Below, piece after piece: positions 47,363-56,592 of a stretch of 64,000 nt of DNA. The notes under the pieces are model-generated. The model searched no databases and was not told where the DNA came from. It saw only the letters and a list, made by a program, of their open reading frames with translations. The stretch is from contig NZ_AFOY02000015.1 of NCBI RefSeq assembly GCF_000217955.3, forward strand, positions 186,001 through 250,000, read 5' to 3'. How positions within the stretch are numbered: position 1 is the first letter of the stretch; every line of letters starts with the position of its first letter. The stretch is from Pseudomonas fluorescens HK44. Its GTDB lineage: Bacteria > Pseudomonadota > Gammaproteobacteria > Pseudomonadales > Pseudomonadaceae. A program made the position numbers and the translations under genes.

Positions 47363-47773
47363 ATGATCGAAAACTACGTTTATTGGATCAGCACGGCGCT
47401 ACTGTCGCTGCTCTATTTCGCTTCTGCCTCCCTGTACATCGCCAAAGCAGACTATGTTCGAAATGCACAGGCGGAGTTGGGTTATTCAGCCTCCCACCTG
47501 GTGCCCTTCATGATCATGGTCAAGGTACTGGGTCCTGCTGCGATTCTGTGGCGCTTTAACGTGGCGCTCAGTGATCTTGCCTATGCAGGCATGTTTTATC
47601 ACCTGCTGCTCTCCGCCCTGGCACACCTGGGTGTTCGCAAGCCCAAGGGTTCTCTCCCGGCAGTCGTAGCACTGATCCTCCTGGCGGCCTCCTTCATGAC
47701 ACAAAACGCTGTTCGCGATCTTCCGTCGCCTTACGCACCGCCGACGGCGGTAATCCAAACGCCTCTTGAATAA
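47363..47773 (+). CDS. DoxX-family membrane protein
   Basis: A 136-residue inner-membrane protein with four predicted helices (residues ~7-27, 47-65, 75-93, 98-116). The DoxX-like pattern includes a conserved Lys in MIMVKVLGPAAILW and the ALAHLGVRK turn. DoxX-like proteins are often induced by HxlR-type regulators and placed with oxidoreductases; biochemical function is not settled. It lies 11 bp before the broken SDR gene in the same direction. Confidence 0.82.
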   Translation: MIENYVYWISTALLSLLYFASASLYIAKADYVRNAQAELGYSASHLVPFMIMVKVLGPAAILWRFNVALSDLAYAGMFYHLLLSALAHLGVRKPKGSLPAVVALILLAASFMTQNAVRDLPSPYAPPTAVIQTPLE

Positions 47774-47784
47774 AGGAGATTTAT

Positions 47785-48527
47785 ATGACTCGACTCAGTG
47801 GAAAAGTGGCCATTGTCACCGGCGCCGGCCGTGGCATCGGCCGAGCCACCGCCAAGCTTTTTGCGGTGCAAGGCGCGAAGGTGGCGGTCGTTTCACGCAC
47901 GGCAGAAAATGTCGACCAGGTGGTTGCCGATATCCAGGTCGCAGGCGGCATAGCTCTCGGAATTGTCTGCGATATCGCTGATCCTGATCAAATCACTGCC
48001 ACCGTCGATAAGGTGATCGCTGCCTATGGCCAGATCGACATTCTGGTAAACAATGCATTCGACCCCTCGGTGGTTTTTTCATCGGTGGTCGAGCTATCGG
48101 CCGAGCAGTTGCAGCGTAATTTTGAGATGGGGCCGATTGCCTATCTGCGAACGATGCAGGCGTGCTATTCCCACCTCAAAGCCAGCGGCGAGGGCAGGGT
48201 TATCAACTTGCGTCACTGGCCGGCGTCCTCGGAATACAGGGCTATGCCCCCTACAATATGGCGAAGGAGGCGGTGCGTGCCCTGACTCGTACAGCGGCGA
48301 GGGAGTGGGGCGCAGACAACATAACGGTGAATAACGTCATGCCGGTCGCAGACACTTGGGGTACTGCGGCCGATGTGCCTGCGCCCACTAACGTACTTGG
48401 CCGTTATGGGTCGCCGGAGGAAGACATTGCTCCGGTGGTGCTGTTCCTCGCCAGCAAGGATGGGCAATTTCTGACGGGATACAGCCTGACGCCGGACGGT
48501 GGCCAAATCATCGACAGCGCACGCTGA
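47785..48527 (+). pseudogene. Short-chain dehydrogenase/reductase broken by a one-base deletion
   Basis: The first frame gives a normal SDR start (KVAIVTGAGRGIGRAT, NNAF, GEGRVINL) to about 48210. The protein then continues in another frame (ASLAGVLGIQGYAPYNMAKEAV...LTPDGGQIIDSAR, ending 48527) with the YxxxK catalytic pair. Sequence at the break reads AACTTGCGTCA where AACTTGGCGTCA would keep the frame, so one G is missing at 48210-48211. The restored enzyme would be ~247 residues. The break is either a real mutation or a sequencing error. GGAG precedes the ATG, 11 bp after the DoxX gene. Confidence 0.9.
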
Positions 48528-48563
48528 TTTTACCGTCCAGCCTGTGAACGATTGCTCCACCGG

Positions 48564-48601
48564 AACCACAAGAAACGCCTTGGCGTGTCTTGTGGTTTTT
48601 T
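48564..48601 (+). terminator. Rho-independent terminator between SDR and MFS genes
   Basis: AACCACAAGA and TCTTGTGGTT are perfect 10-bp arms with an inner ACGCC/GGCGT stem, followed by TTTT. It ends at the stop of the convergent MFS gene. Confidence 0.85.
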
Positions 48602-49809
48602 CATGCGATGTTCACCGATGCAACCGGCTCCCGCGTGGCTGCGCGTGCAGCCAGGAGGGCAAGAGCAGCCGCCACGCCCAACAACGCGGCGCTCAACTCG
48701 AAGGTCGCTCGATAGCCGCTCGAGTCAAACACCAGCCCGCCAACGGTTGCACCCGAGGCAATGGCCAGTTGAATGATCGCCACCATTAAGCCGCCTCCCG
48801 CTTCAGCAGCCTCTGGCAATGTTCTGGTCAGCCATGTCCACCATCCCACCGGGGCCGCCGTTGCAACCAGCCCCCAGAGACCCAACAAGACAGTGGTGGC
48901 CGCCGCCGAGCTGCCGAATGAAACGAGCGCCAGTGCGATCATTGCCATCAAAATCGGTATGACGATGAGGGTGCGATGCAGGCCATTTTTCAAGAAGGCT
49001 TCAATCAGGAAGGTTCCCGCGAGGCCCGCCAGACCCAGGACGAGCAACATCAGCGACAGCATGGAAACACTGACGTGCGTGATCGTTTCAAGGAACGGGC
49101 GCAGGTAGGTAAACAGCATGAACTGACCCATGAAAAAGACACTGACCGCCACCATGCCTAACGCGACCGGTAGGCTTTTCATCAGCCTGAAGACATTCCC
49201 AGTGCCTGAACCACTTTGCGACTTCATCGCCGGAAGGCTAAACAGAAGCCAGACAGAGGCGATTACCGCGACCGGGATGACGCACAAAAATGCACCGCGC
49301 CAGCCGATCAACGCGCCAAGGAAACTGCCCAACGGCGCTGCAATCACTGTTGCCAGAGCGTTGCCGCCGTTGACGATTGCCATGGCGCGAGTGATCTGGT
49401 CTTCAGGCACCAGGCGCATGGCGGTCGCCGCCGACAGCGACCAGAAGCCGCCTATCGCTACCCCGATCAACGCGCGGCCGATCATGAATACCCAGTAATT
49501 CGGCGCGAAAGCGACCACTGTTCCCGAAATGATCATCAGCACAGTCAGTGACAACAGCAGAGGTTTGCGGTCGACCCGCGCCGCCACCGAAGCGATCAGG
49601 AGGCTGGCGAACAGCGCAAACAGCCCTGAGACAGAAATGCCCAGGCCCGCTTGCCCCTCGGTGATATGCAGATCGGCGGCAATTGGCGTCAGCAGGCTGA
49701 CGGGCATGAATTCCGACGCCACCAGCACGAAGGCTGCAAGCGACATGGCAAATACGGCGCCCCACGATTGTTCAGCTTTCCGGGGGGCGTGGAGGGAGTA
49801 GCTGGTCAT
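48601..49809 (-). CDS. Major facilitator superfamily exporter (DHA1 type)
   Basis: A 402-residue inner-membrane protein with twelve helices and the drug/metabolite exporter pattern of the YdhP/AraJ/NepI group (FVLVASEFMPVSLLTPIAADL in helix 1, DRKPLLLSL in the 2-3 loop, WRGAFLC in helix 6). Such proteins extrude purine nucleosides, sugars or drugs. The ATG at 49809 has AGGA upstream. It follows the alpha/beta hydrolase gene on the same strand after an 88-bp gap with two hairpins. Confidence 0.9.
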   Translation of the reverse strand: MTSYSLHAPRKAEQSWGAVFAMSLAAFVLVASEFMPVSLLTPIAADLHITEGQAGLGISVSGLFALFASLLIASVAARVDRKPLLLSLTVLMIISGTVVAFAPNYWVFMIGRALIGVAIGGFWSLSAATAMRLVPEDQITRAMAIVNGGNALATVIAAPLGSFLGALIGWRGAFLCVIPVAVIASVWLLFSLPAMKSQSGSGTGNVFRLMKSLPVALGMVAVSVFFMGQFMLFTYLRPFLETITHVSVSMLSLMLLVLGLAGLAGTFLIEAFLKNGLHRTLIVIPILMAMIALALVSFGSSAAATTVLLGLWGLVATAAPVGWWTWLTRTLPEAAEAGGGLMVAIIQLAIASGATVGGLVFDSSGYRATFELSAALLGVAAALALLAARAATREPVASVNIA

Positions 49810-49868
49810 TGATTGAATCCTGTCATGCGCGAAGCGTTGCGGCCCCGTAAACGAGGCCGCGAGAGAGA

Positions 49869-49894
49869 GCCGGTGCCCGACCAGGGGCACCGGC
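49869..49894. terminator. Hairpin after the alpha/beta hydrolase gene
   Basis: GCCGGTGCCC and GGGCACCGGC are perfect 10-bp arms, three bases after the hydrolase stop. A second hairpin (GCGGCC/GGCCGC) is at ~49840-49861. There is no T-run, so it may protect the mRNA end or reduce read-through to the MFS gene. Confidence 0.5.
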
Positions 49895-49897
49895 CAG

Positions 49898-50920
49898 TTA
49901 CTTCAGGTTGCTTTTGAAGAACGAGGTCAACTTGGCGAATGGAATGAGGTTGACCCGGTCGTAGAGATCCACATGCCCGGCATCCGGAATGATGAGCAGC
50001 TCTTTAGGCTCGGCAGCGCGTTTGTACGCATCCTCGCTGAATTCGCGTGAGTGGGCCTCGGCGCCAGTAATGAATAGCAACGGGCGAGGGGAGATCGTCT
50101 CGATGTCGTTGAACGGATAGAAGTTCATGAATTTCACGTTGCTGGTCAGCGTCGGCATGGTGGTTGTCTGCGCCGACGCACCGGCAGGCGTAACCTCACC
50201 TCGTGGAGTGCGGTAGAAGTCGTAAAACTCGTCACCCACAGCGTTGCCGGTCAGTTTCAGTGGTGAGCCGCTCGTATAGCGGGTCTGCCCTCCCTGGAAC
50301 TCCACGTCGCGCTGTTGCGCCGCTTCGCGAACGATCTGCTGGCGTTGTTCAACCGTTACGCCGTGCTTGAGGCCGTTACGATTGGCCGCGCCCATGTCGT
50401 ACATACTGACGGTGGCGATGGCCCTGAGACGCGGATCAATCTTGGCCGCACTGATGGCGAAGCTGCCACTGCCACAGATGCCGATAACGCCGATACGCTC
50501 ACGATCGACAATCGATCGAGTGCCGAGAAAGTCCACCGCGGCACTGAAGTCTTCGGCGTAGATATCCGGCGAGACTGCCTGACGAGGCGTGCCCTCGCTT
50601 TCGCCCCAGAAGGATAAATCCAGCGACAGTGTGACAAATCCCTGCTCGGCCATTTTAGTGGCGTACAGGTTTGCGCTCTGCTCCTTCACCGCCCCCATGG
50701 GATGGCCGACGATGATGGCGGCGTTCCTGGATTTGGGATCGAGGTCTTTCGAGGTAAACAGGTTGCCTGCCACCTTCATACCGTATTGATTTTTAAAGGT
50801 GACCTTTTCTACGGTCACCTTATCGCTCTTGTAGAAATTCTCCGCGCCGTTCGACCTATCGACTCCCATTGAAGAAAAAGAGGTAACAAGCAGCCCGAGG
50901 GCAAGCAAAATGCCTTTCAC
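49898..50920 (-). CDS. Alpha/beta hydrolase, exported
   Basis: A 340-residue hydrolase of the dienelactone hydrolase/YcjY-like group with an N-terminal signal peptide (MKGILLALGLLVTSFSSMG). The nucleophile elbow reads GICGSGSFA (Ser in GxCGSGS), the oxyanion region is VGHPMGAVKEQSA, and the acid and His are likely in ITGAEAHS and PDAGHVDLYD. Substrate is unknown. It is 24 bp after the alcohol dehydrogenase gene on the same strand, so the pair is probably one transcript. Confidence 0.85.
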   Translation of the reverse strand: MKGILLALGLLVTSFSSMGVDRSNGAENFYKSDKVTVEKVTFKNQYGMKVAGNLFTSKDLDPKSRNAAIIVGHPMGAVKEQSANLYATKMAEQGFVTLSLDLSFWGESEGTPRQAVSPDIYAEDFSAAVDFLGTRSIVDRERIGVIGICGSGSFAISAAKIDPRLRAIATVSMYDMGAANRNGLKHGVTVEQRQQIVREAAQQRDVEFQGGQTRYTSGSPLKLTGNAVGDEFYDFYRTPRGEVTPAGASAQTTTMPTLTSNVKFMNFYPFNDIETISPRPLLFITGAEAHSREFSEDAYKRAAEPKELLIIPDAGHVDLYDRVNLIPFAKLTSFFKSNLK

Positions 50921-50944
50921 TGGATAGTCCTTTCGATTGAGTGG

Positions 50945-52015
50945 TTATTCGCTGGCGTCTTTCGCTTGGCCAGCCAATGTGGCGTTGTCGATCACGAAGC
51001 GATATTTGACGTCGCCCTTGAGCATCCGCTCGTAGGACTCGTTGATCTGATAGGCTCGAACCAGTTCGATGTCGGCGACGATGCCGTGCTCGGCGCAGAA
51101 ATCCAGCATCTCCTGCGTTTCGGGGATCCCGCCGATCATCGAGCCGGCAATCGTTCGGCGCTTCATGATCAGATTGAACACGTCGGGCGATGGATGCGGC
51201 GAGGCGGGCGCACCGACCAACGTCAGCGCACCGTCACGTTTGAGCAACACCAGAAAAGCATCCAGGTCTTGGGGCGCTGCGACGGTATTGAGGATGAAGT
51301 CGAAGCTCTTGGCATGCGCGGCCATCTCCTCAGCGTTGCGCGACACCACAACTTCATCGGCACCCAGTTGTGTCGCCGCTTCGCGCTTGGATTCAGAAGT
51401 GGTGAATGCCACGACATGGGCACCCATCGCATGGGCCAGCTTGATGCCCATGTGGCCCAGCCCACCGATGCCGACCACGCCGATTTTCTTGCCCGGCCCG
51501 GCGTTCCAGTGACGCAACGGAGAATACGTGGTGATGCCCGCGCACAGCAGCGGCGCGACGGCGGCCAGTTGCTCCTCCGGGTGGCGGATGCGCAGAACAT
51601 AACGTTCATGCACCACAATGTTTTGCGAGTAGCCGCCGAGCGTCCAGCCGGGTGCGTCCGGGGTCGGGAAGTTGTAGGTGCCGATCATGCCATCGCAGTA
51701 GTTTTCCAGACCGGTTTCACAATCGTCACAGTGTTTGCAGCTGTCGACGATGCAACCAACACCGACCAGGTCTCCAACAGTGAAATCCGAAACATGCGCA
51801 CCCACCGCCGATACACGGCCGACAATTTCGTGCCCCGGTACGCAAGGAAACTGAGTGCCTGCCCATTCGGCACGCACCTGATGCAAGTCCGAATGGCAGA
51901 TACCGCAGAAGGCGATATCGATCTGAACGTCATGGGCGGCGGGGGAACGGCGACTGATCTGCAAAGGCTCAAGGGGTTTGTCGCCCGCATGAGCACCATA
52001 GGCTTGTACAAGCAT
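50945..52015 (-). CDS. Zinc-dependent NAD(P) alcohol dehydrogenase (YahK/CAD type)
   Basis: A cytosolic medium-chain dehydrogenase of 356 residues that reduces aldehydes to alcohols, usually with NADPH. Catalytic zinc ligands are in FCGICHSDLHQ and PGHEIVGRV. The structural-zinc lobe is SCKHCDDCETGLENYC and the Rossmann loop is VGIGGLGHMGIKLAHAMG. The ATG at 52015 (MLVQAYGAHAGDKPLEP) has GAGGA upstream and fits the family. An AraC regulator is divergent, 164 bp away, a common pairing for aldehyde-responsive reductases. Confidence 0.93.
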   Translation of the reverse strand: MLVQAYGAHAGDKPLEPLQISRRSPAAHDVQIDIAFCGICHSDLHQVRAEWAGTQFPCVPGHEIVGRVSAVGAHVSDFTVGDLVGVGCIVDSCKHCDDCETGLENYCDGMIGTYNFPTPDAPGWTLGGYSQNIVVHERYVLRIRHPEEQLAAVAPLLCAGITTYSPLRHWNAGPGKKIGVVGIGGLGHMGIKLAHAMGAHVVAFTTSESKREAATQLGADEVVVSRNAEEMAAHAKSFDFILNTVAAPQDLDAFLVLLKRDGALTLVGAPASPHPSPDVFNLIMKRRTIAGSMIGGIPETQEMLDFCAEHGIVADIELVRAYQINESYERMLKGDVKYRFVIDNATLAGQAKDASE

Positions 52016-52179
52016 GGGAGAGTCCTCGAGGGTATGTCGGATGAACATTCTCCCGCTCTGCCCAGAGGCTCTGTAGTGCAATCCGCTGGATTACTTGCCT
52101 GATTCTATGAGTCTGCGTTCTATTGCAGGACGGTTGCGTGCGGGCGAGTTAGAGTTCAGCGAAGAGGTACGAGAGGAAC

Positions 52180-53088
52180 ATGATGACCCAACACGAAACC
52201 GCCACATCGCCCCAGGAGGCGCTCGCCCAGGTCATTGGCTCGCAGGTCTTGAAACCCGGTGACTACGGAACCTCGATTGCGGGCCTCGGCTTCTTTAGGC
52301 GCGAACACCCGTCGCCGCCCGTTGTTTGCATGGTCGAACCGAGCATCATTCTTGTCGCCCAAGGCGAGAAACAGCTGTGGGTAGGCGGTGAGGGTTATCC
52401 GTATGACACCTCGCGTTTTCTGGTCACCTCACTGGATTTGCCGGCCAACTCGGAGGTGCTCGCGGCGAGCCCGGAACAACCGTGCCTGGGGCTGACGTTC
52501 AAGCTCGATTTGCGCATGCTGGCAGAGCTGATAGCGCAGAGTGACCTACCGCCCACCCGTGAACGCTCCATCGCGAAAGGGGTAGGCATCGGTTCAGTGA
52601 CCGCAGCCATGCTGGCGCCGTTCGAGCGCTTGTTGGCGCTGCTCGATGAGCCGGAAGCTATTCCTGTTCTCGCCCCTTTGATCCAGCGTGAAATTCACTA
52701 CCGTCTCTTGAAAAGTGATCAGGCGGGCAGGTTGCGACAAATCACTTCTGTCGATGGCCAGGGCTATCGAATCGCCAAAGCCATCGATTGGCTGAAGTTG
52801 AATTACACCTCGGCCCTTCGTGTCGACGAACTTGCCGCCCGGGTACAGATGAGCACGCCGACCTTTCACCACCATTTCCGCCAGCTCACCGCGATGAGCC
52901 CGTTGCAGTACCAAAAATGGCTACGGCTAAACGAGGCGAGGCGCTTGATGCTCAATGAGCATCAGGATGTATCGAGTGCGGCGTTCAAAGTCGGTTATGA
53001 GAGCCCTTCGCAGTTCAGCCGCGAATACAGCCGACTGTTTGGAGTCGCGCCTAAACGAGATATCGCAGTGTTGCGAGGGGCAGGCTAG
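52180..53088 (+). CDS. AraC-family regulator with AraC_N (cupin) domain
   Basis: A 302-residue regulator likely controlling the divergent alcohol dehydrogenase gene. The N-terminal AraC_N domain runs to about residue 170 (VCMVEPSIILVAQGEKQLWVGGEGYPYD). The C-terminal double HTH includes VDELAARVQMSTPTFHHHFRQLTAMSPLQYQKWLRL and SSAAFKVGYESPSQFSREYSRLFG. Paired ATGs occur at 52180 and 52183, with GAGAGGAA just before them. This subfamily (YqhC-like) typically responds to aldehydes and activates an adjacent reductase. Confidence 0.9.
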   Translation: MMTQHETATSPQEALAQVIGSQVLKPGDYGTSIAGLGFFRREHPSPPVVCMVEPSIILVAQGEKQLWVGGEGYPYDTSRFLVTSLDLPANSEVLAASPEQPCLGLTFKLDLRMLAELIAQSDLPPTRERSIAKGVGIGSVTAAMLAPFERLLALLDEPEAIPVLAPLIQREIHYRLLKSDQAGRLRQITSVDGQGYRIAKAIDWLKLNYTSALRVDELAARVQMSTPTFHHHFRQLTAMSPLQYQKWLRLNEARRLMLNEHQDVSSAAFKVGYESPSQFSREYSRLFGVAPKRDIAVLRGAG

Positions 53089-53430
53089 CGACATGGTGAG
53101 GTCATTCAAAAATGGTGGTTGGTCCACGAGCGAATACTCCGCCCAAGATGTGAGGGAGCTATTTATAAAACGGAAAAAACCATTAACAATCAGGCTTTTA
53201 TGTCAAAAATAGCCGGATGCGATGGGCTACACCTAACGGTTTTTTTGCCCCCAAACGGATCTCCGACGGAGAGCTACCAAACCAGCGTTTGCAAGAACGT
53301 GCCCGGAGAAACCCACGGGGATTCACGGCAAACACCTTGCGCTGCGTTTTATGGATGACCGCCAAGCCATGGAGGTCGGAATGAGCCAACTCCAGACCTC
53401 CATGCGTCGCGTCTTTTTTCCGCCCGAAGA
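53089..53430. other. Intergenic stretch with a hairpin between AraC and lactonase genes
   Basis: No gene is supported. The only structure is CATGGAGGTC (53368-53377) with GACCTCCATG (53395-53404), a 10-bp perfect stem with a 17-base loop, followed on the plus strand by a late T-run. It could end transcripts of either convergent gene. The base composition is lower in GC than the flanking genes. Confidence 0.5.
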
Positions 53431-54564
53431 TTATTCCACCGACGTTTGCAATACCTCAATCCATAACGCACCTTTTCCCGACGCCGCTTCACCTACACGT
53501 TTCAAGGCGCCGTTGTTGCTGACCGCGTAAGTGCCGACTTTTTCGCTTTTCTCACCCGTTACCAGCAACCAGTGCCCGTTGGGTGAAAAAGCGATATTGC
53601 GTGGCTGCTTCTCTTCCACCGGATAGTTCTCAAGAAAGCTCAAGCCGCCTGTTGAAGGGTCAACCGCGAACGCCGATACCGAACTGCTGGTGCGCTCGGT
53701 CATCAACAGTAGCTTGCCGTCGGGTGAGATCCGCAGGTCCGCCGCCCAGATACGTGGTGTGGGGTCATCCTTCAGGTCGTTGTTACGGGCATCACGCACT
53801 TCGCCGCGAGCCAGCTTCAAACGCTCGGGAATGCCATTGGCAACGGCAATCTGACTCAAGGCACCGGTGCTGTCATTGATTGAAAACGCTGTGACCGTGC
53901 CGCTCATTTCACCGACCACATACAGGTATTTGCCGTTCGGGGAAAAGGCCAGGTGCCGAGGCCCGGTATTGTCCGGGACACTGATGTAGCCGCTGCCGAT
54001 GGGGGTGAGCGCGCCGGTTTTGGCATCAAGGCGATATTGCAGGACCTGGTCCGCGCCAAGATTGCCCGCGTAGGCAAAACGGTTGCTTGGGTCGGTTCGA
54101 ACCGAATGTGCATGCGGACCTGTTTTGTAGCTCAGGATGCTGGCAGAAGGCTGATAGGCCTTGTCGATGGCCTGAACGCTGACGGTATCGGCACCGTAGG
54201 ATGCACCGAGCAGATAGTGTCCTTTTCTATCGGTAGACAGGTAAGCCATGCTTTCTGCCAGTGGCGCTTTGGACAGCGGCGTCAGATGTCCGCTCTTGGG
54301 ATCTATGCGGTAGCCCAGCACCTGAAACGGCTTGACCCGCAAGGCGGCAAACAGCACTTTGCCGTCAGGGGTGATGGCCATGGGGTTGACCTGATCACCG
54401 GCGTTGACCTGTTCAATCAGGCTCAGCGCGCCGTTGTTCTGGTCAAGGCGATACTGGGAAATCATTCCGTCTCCCGGGCTCGAGATATAGGCAAAGGTGG
54501 CGGCATTGGCTTGCAGGCTGAGACCGTAGACAACGGCAGCGGCCAAGAGGAAGGGGGTTCTCAC
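53431..54564 (-). CDS. Lactonase-family beta-propeller protein, periplasmic
   Basis: A 377-residue protein of the 6-phosphogluconolactonase (Pgl/YbhE-like) seven-bladed propeller family, with repeats such as NPMAITPDGKVLFAAL, GPRHLAFSPNGKYLYVVGE and QPRNIAFSPNGHWLLVTGE. I chose the GTG at 54564 because AAGGGA lies eight bases upstream and the protein then begins with a clean signal peptide (RTPFLLAAAVVYGLSLQANA). ATGs further upstream would bury that signal. Export suggests a sugar-lactone or other lactone substrate outside the cytoplasm. It leads no obvious operon. Confidence 0.85.
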   Translation of the reverse strand: MRTPFLLAAAVVYGLSLQANAATFAYISSPGDGMISQYRLDQNNGALSLIEQVNAGDQVNPMAITPDGKVLFAALRVKPFQVLGYRIDPKSGHLTPLSKAPLAESMAYLSTDRKGHYLLGASYGADTVSVQAIDKAYQPSASILSYKTGPHAHSVRTDPSNRFAYAGNLGADQVLQYRLDAKTGALTPIGSGYISVPDNTGPRHLAFSPNGKYLYVVGEMSGTVTAFSINDSTGALSQIAVANGIPERLKLARGEVRDARNNDLKDDPTPRIWAADLRISPDGKLLLMTERTSSSVSAFAVDPSTGGLSFLENYPVEEKQPRNIAFSPNGHWLLVTGEKSEKVGTYAVSNNGALKRVGEAASGKGALWIEVLQTSVE

Positions 54565-54765
54565 AGGTGGTCCCTTATTTTTATGATAGTGGTCAGTCAT
54601 CCTATGACTGTTCTTGGGCAACATCAATCATGGCTTTTCTCAGGTTGGAAAGTAACTTCATGGCTCAGGCGCAGTGTTTACGAGACCTTGGCCCGGTTCG
54701 GCTATGCGCAGCTGAATCCCTTTTTCGCCAGTTGGGCGTCGATCTGTTTACCTGACACTGAGCCG

Positions 54766-54790
54766 CCGAGGGGACGCAACGTCCCCTCGG
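54766..54790. terminator. Hairpin after the 2-hydroxyacid dehydrogenase gene
   Basis: CCGAGGGGACG and CGTCCCCTCGG are perfect 11-bp arms with a 3-base loop, 10 bp past the stop. There is no T-run. The rest of 54565-54765 shows no convincing gene. Confidence 0.55.
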
Positions 54791-54800
54791 TGGCCAACGT

Positions 54801-55757
54801 TCAGTCAGTCACGGAACCGTGCGGTATTCTCCCGGCGAAACTGTCCACCAGGCTCGCCACCACCATCTCTCCCATTCGCGTGCGGGTCTGCAGCGTCGCA
54901 CTCGCGCGATGGGGCTGCAGAACCACGTTCTCGTTACCAAACAGTGCCTCGGGGACGTTCGGTTCATCGACAAACACATCCAGCGCCGCACCCGCGATCT
55001 CACCAGCGGCAAGCGCCGCCACCAGATCAACCTCGTTGACCAGCTTGCCGCGCGCCACGTTGATCAGATACCCGTCCTTGCCCAGCGCCTGCAGCACCTC
55101 GGCATTGATGATGGCTTCAGCCTTGTCGGCAGCGGCCGCGAGAATCAGCGCATCACTGTTGCTGGCCAACTGCTTCAGATCGGCGAAGAAAGTGTGGTTC
55201 ACATCGCTCATCGGCTGCAGATCGGTGTAGCTGATCGGGCAGCCGAACGCCGCGGCTCGAGTCGCCACTGCACGGCCGACCCGGCCCATGCCGACAATCC
55301 CGATGTGCATGCCCGACACCTGACGCGCCAACGGCAACGGAGCCAACGGCGTCGGGCTATGGGGCCATTGCCCCGAACGCACATAACGATCACTGGTGCA
55401 CAGGCCCCGGCACACGGCAATCAACAAGCCGATGGCCAGGTCGGCGACATCCTCGGTCAGCGCGCCGATGGTCGCGGTCACGCGGATCCCGCGATCCCGG
55501 GCGTAAGCCAGATCCACCGCATCGGTGCCCACGCCATTGACCGCCACCACTTCCAGTTTGGGTAATTGCGCCATCAGCGCCTGACTGATACCGGTATGCC
55601 CGCCTGTAATCACCCCGCGAATGTTCGCGCCGTGTGCCTGCAAATAAGCCTGCTTGTCGGCTTGCTGGAAGTAACGTCTGACGGTAAACAACTCATCGAG
55701 CAGGGCGTTGATTTCAGGGATCAGGATCGGGCTGAGCTGCAAGACTTCTGGCTTCAT
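54801..55757 (-). CDS. D-isomer 2-hydroxyacid dehydrogenase
   Basis: A 318-residue NAD(P)H-dependent reductase of 2-keto acids (glyoxylate/hydroxypyruvate reductase-like). The Rossmann motif is GIVGMGRVGRAVA near residue 147. Catalytic residues are Arg in INVARGKLVNE, Glu in DVFVDEPNVPE and His in VLQPHRASAT. The substrate-side motif VNGVGTDAVDLAYARDRGI is typical. It follows the SDR gene on the same strand (33 bp) and is likely the last gene of the MFS-FAH-SDR-dehydrogenase operon. Confidence 0.92.
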   Translation of the reverse strand: MKPEVLQLSPILIPEINALLDELFTVRRYFQQADKQAYLQAHGANIRGVITGGHTGISQALMAQLPKLEVVAVNGVGTDAVDLAYARDRGIRVTATIGALTEDVADLAIGLLIAVCRGLCTSDRYVRSGQWPHSPTPLAPLPLARQVSGMHIGIVGMGRVGRAVATRAAAFGCPISYTDLQPMSDVNHTFFADLKQLASNSDALILAAAADKAEAIINAEVLQALGKDGYLINVARGKLVNEVDLVAALAAGEIAGAALDVFVDEPNVPEALFGNENVVLQPHRASATLQTRTRMGEMVVASLVDSFAGRIPHGSVTD

Positions 55758-55790
55758 GTAAACCTCGCGTAACGGAATAAAAAGGCCGGT

Positions 55791-56549
55791 TTAACCGCGA
55801 CCGGCAAACGGCATGGCACTGGCCATGACGGTCATGTTCAGGACGTTCGCCTCCAGCGGCAGGCCGGCGATGTAGCGCACGGCATCGGCCACATGCTTGA
55901 CGTCCACCATCGGCTCCACGGCGATGGTGCCGTTGGCCTGGCGCACACCTTTGGTCATGCGCACCGACATTTCGGTCAGGGCGTTGCCAATGTCGATCTG
56001 GCTGCAGGCGATGTTGAATTCGCGCCCATCCAGGGCCAGGGATTTGGTCAGCCCCAGCACCGCATGTTTGCTGGCGGTGTAGGCGCTGCTGAAGGGGCGT
56101 GGGGTATGCGCCGAGATCGAGCCGTTATTGATGATGCGTCCGCCCTGTGGCTGTTGCCGGCGCATCAGTGCGAAGGCACCACGGGCGCAGAGGAAAACGC
56201 CGTTGAGGTTGGTGTCGATCACGTTTCGCCACTGCTCGAACGTCAGCTCATCAAGCGGCACTGCAGGGGCGTTGACCCCGGCGTTGTTGAACACCACGTC
56301 TAGGCGTCCGTATACCTCGGTGATGGTGGCAAACAGCGCATCGACACTGGCCGGGTCGCGTACATCAGTGGGCACCGCCAACGCTTCGTGTCCTTCGCTG
56401 AGCGCCAATTCGACCAAGGCCTGCAACGGCTCAGGCCGACGTCCGGCCAATACCAGGGTAAATCCGTCTGCCATCAGAGCCAGCGCCACGGCGCGGCCGA
56501 TTCCGCTGCCGGCGCCGGTGACCAAGGCCACTTTCAAAGGACTGGACAT
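55791..56549 (-). CDS. Short-chain dehydrogenase/reductase
   Basis: A 252-residue classical SDR with cofactor motif [16 protein letters not shown], and active-site Ser, Tyr, Lys in NNGSISAH and YTASKHA. The Arg-containing LAGRRPEP after the second strand suggests NADP preference. The ATG at 56549 ([12 protein letters not shown]) has AAGGAGATAAC upstream, a strong site. It is 43 bp after the FAH-family gene. The substrate is probably a hydroxy or keto acid handled by the surrounding genes. Confidence 0.92.
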   Translation of the reverse strand: MSSPLKVALVTGAGSGIGRAVALALMADGFTLVLAGRRPEPLQALVELALSEGHEALAVPTDVRDPASVDALFATITEVYGRLDVVFNNAGVNAPAVPLDELTFEQWRNVIDTNLNGVFLCARGAFALMRRQQPQGGRIINNGSISAHTPRPFSSAYTASKHAVLGLTKSLALDGREFNIACSQIDIGNALTEMSVRMTKGVRQANGTIAVEPMVDVKHVADAVRYIAGLPLEANVLNMTVMASAMPFAGRG

Positions 56550-56592
56550 GTTGTTATCTCCTTTTTTCAATTCACGAGCGTGTATGTCGGGT

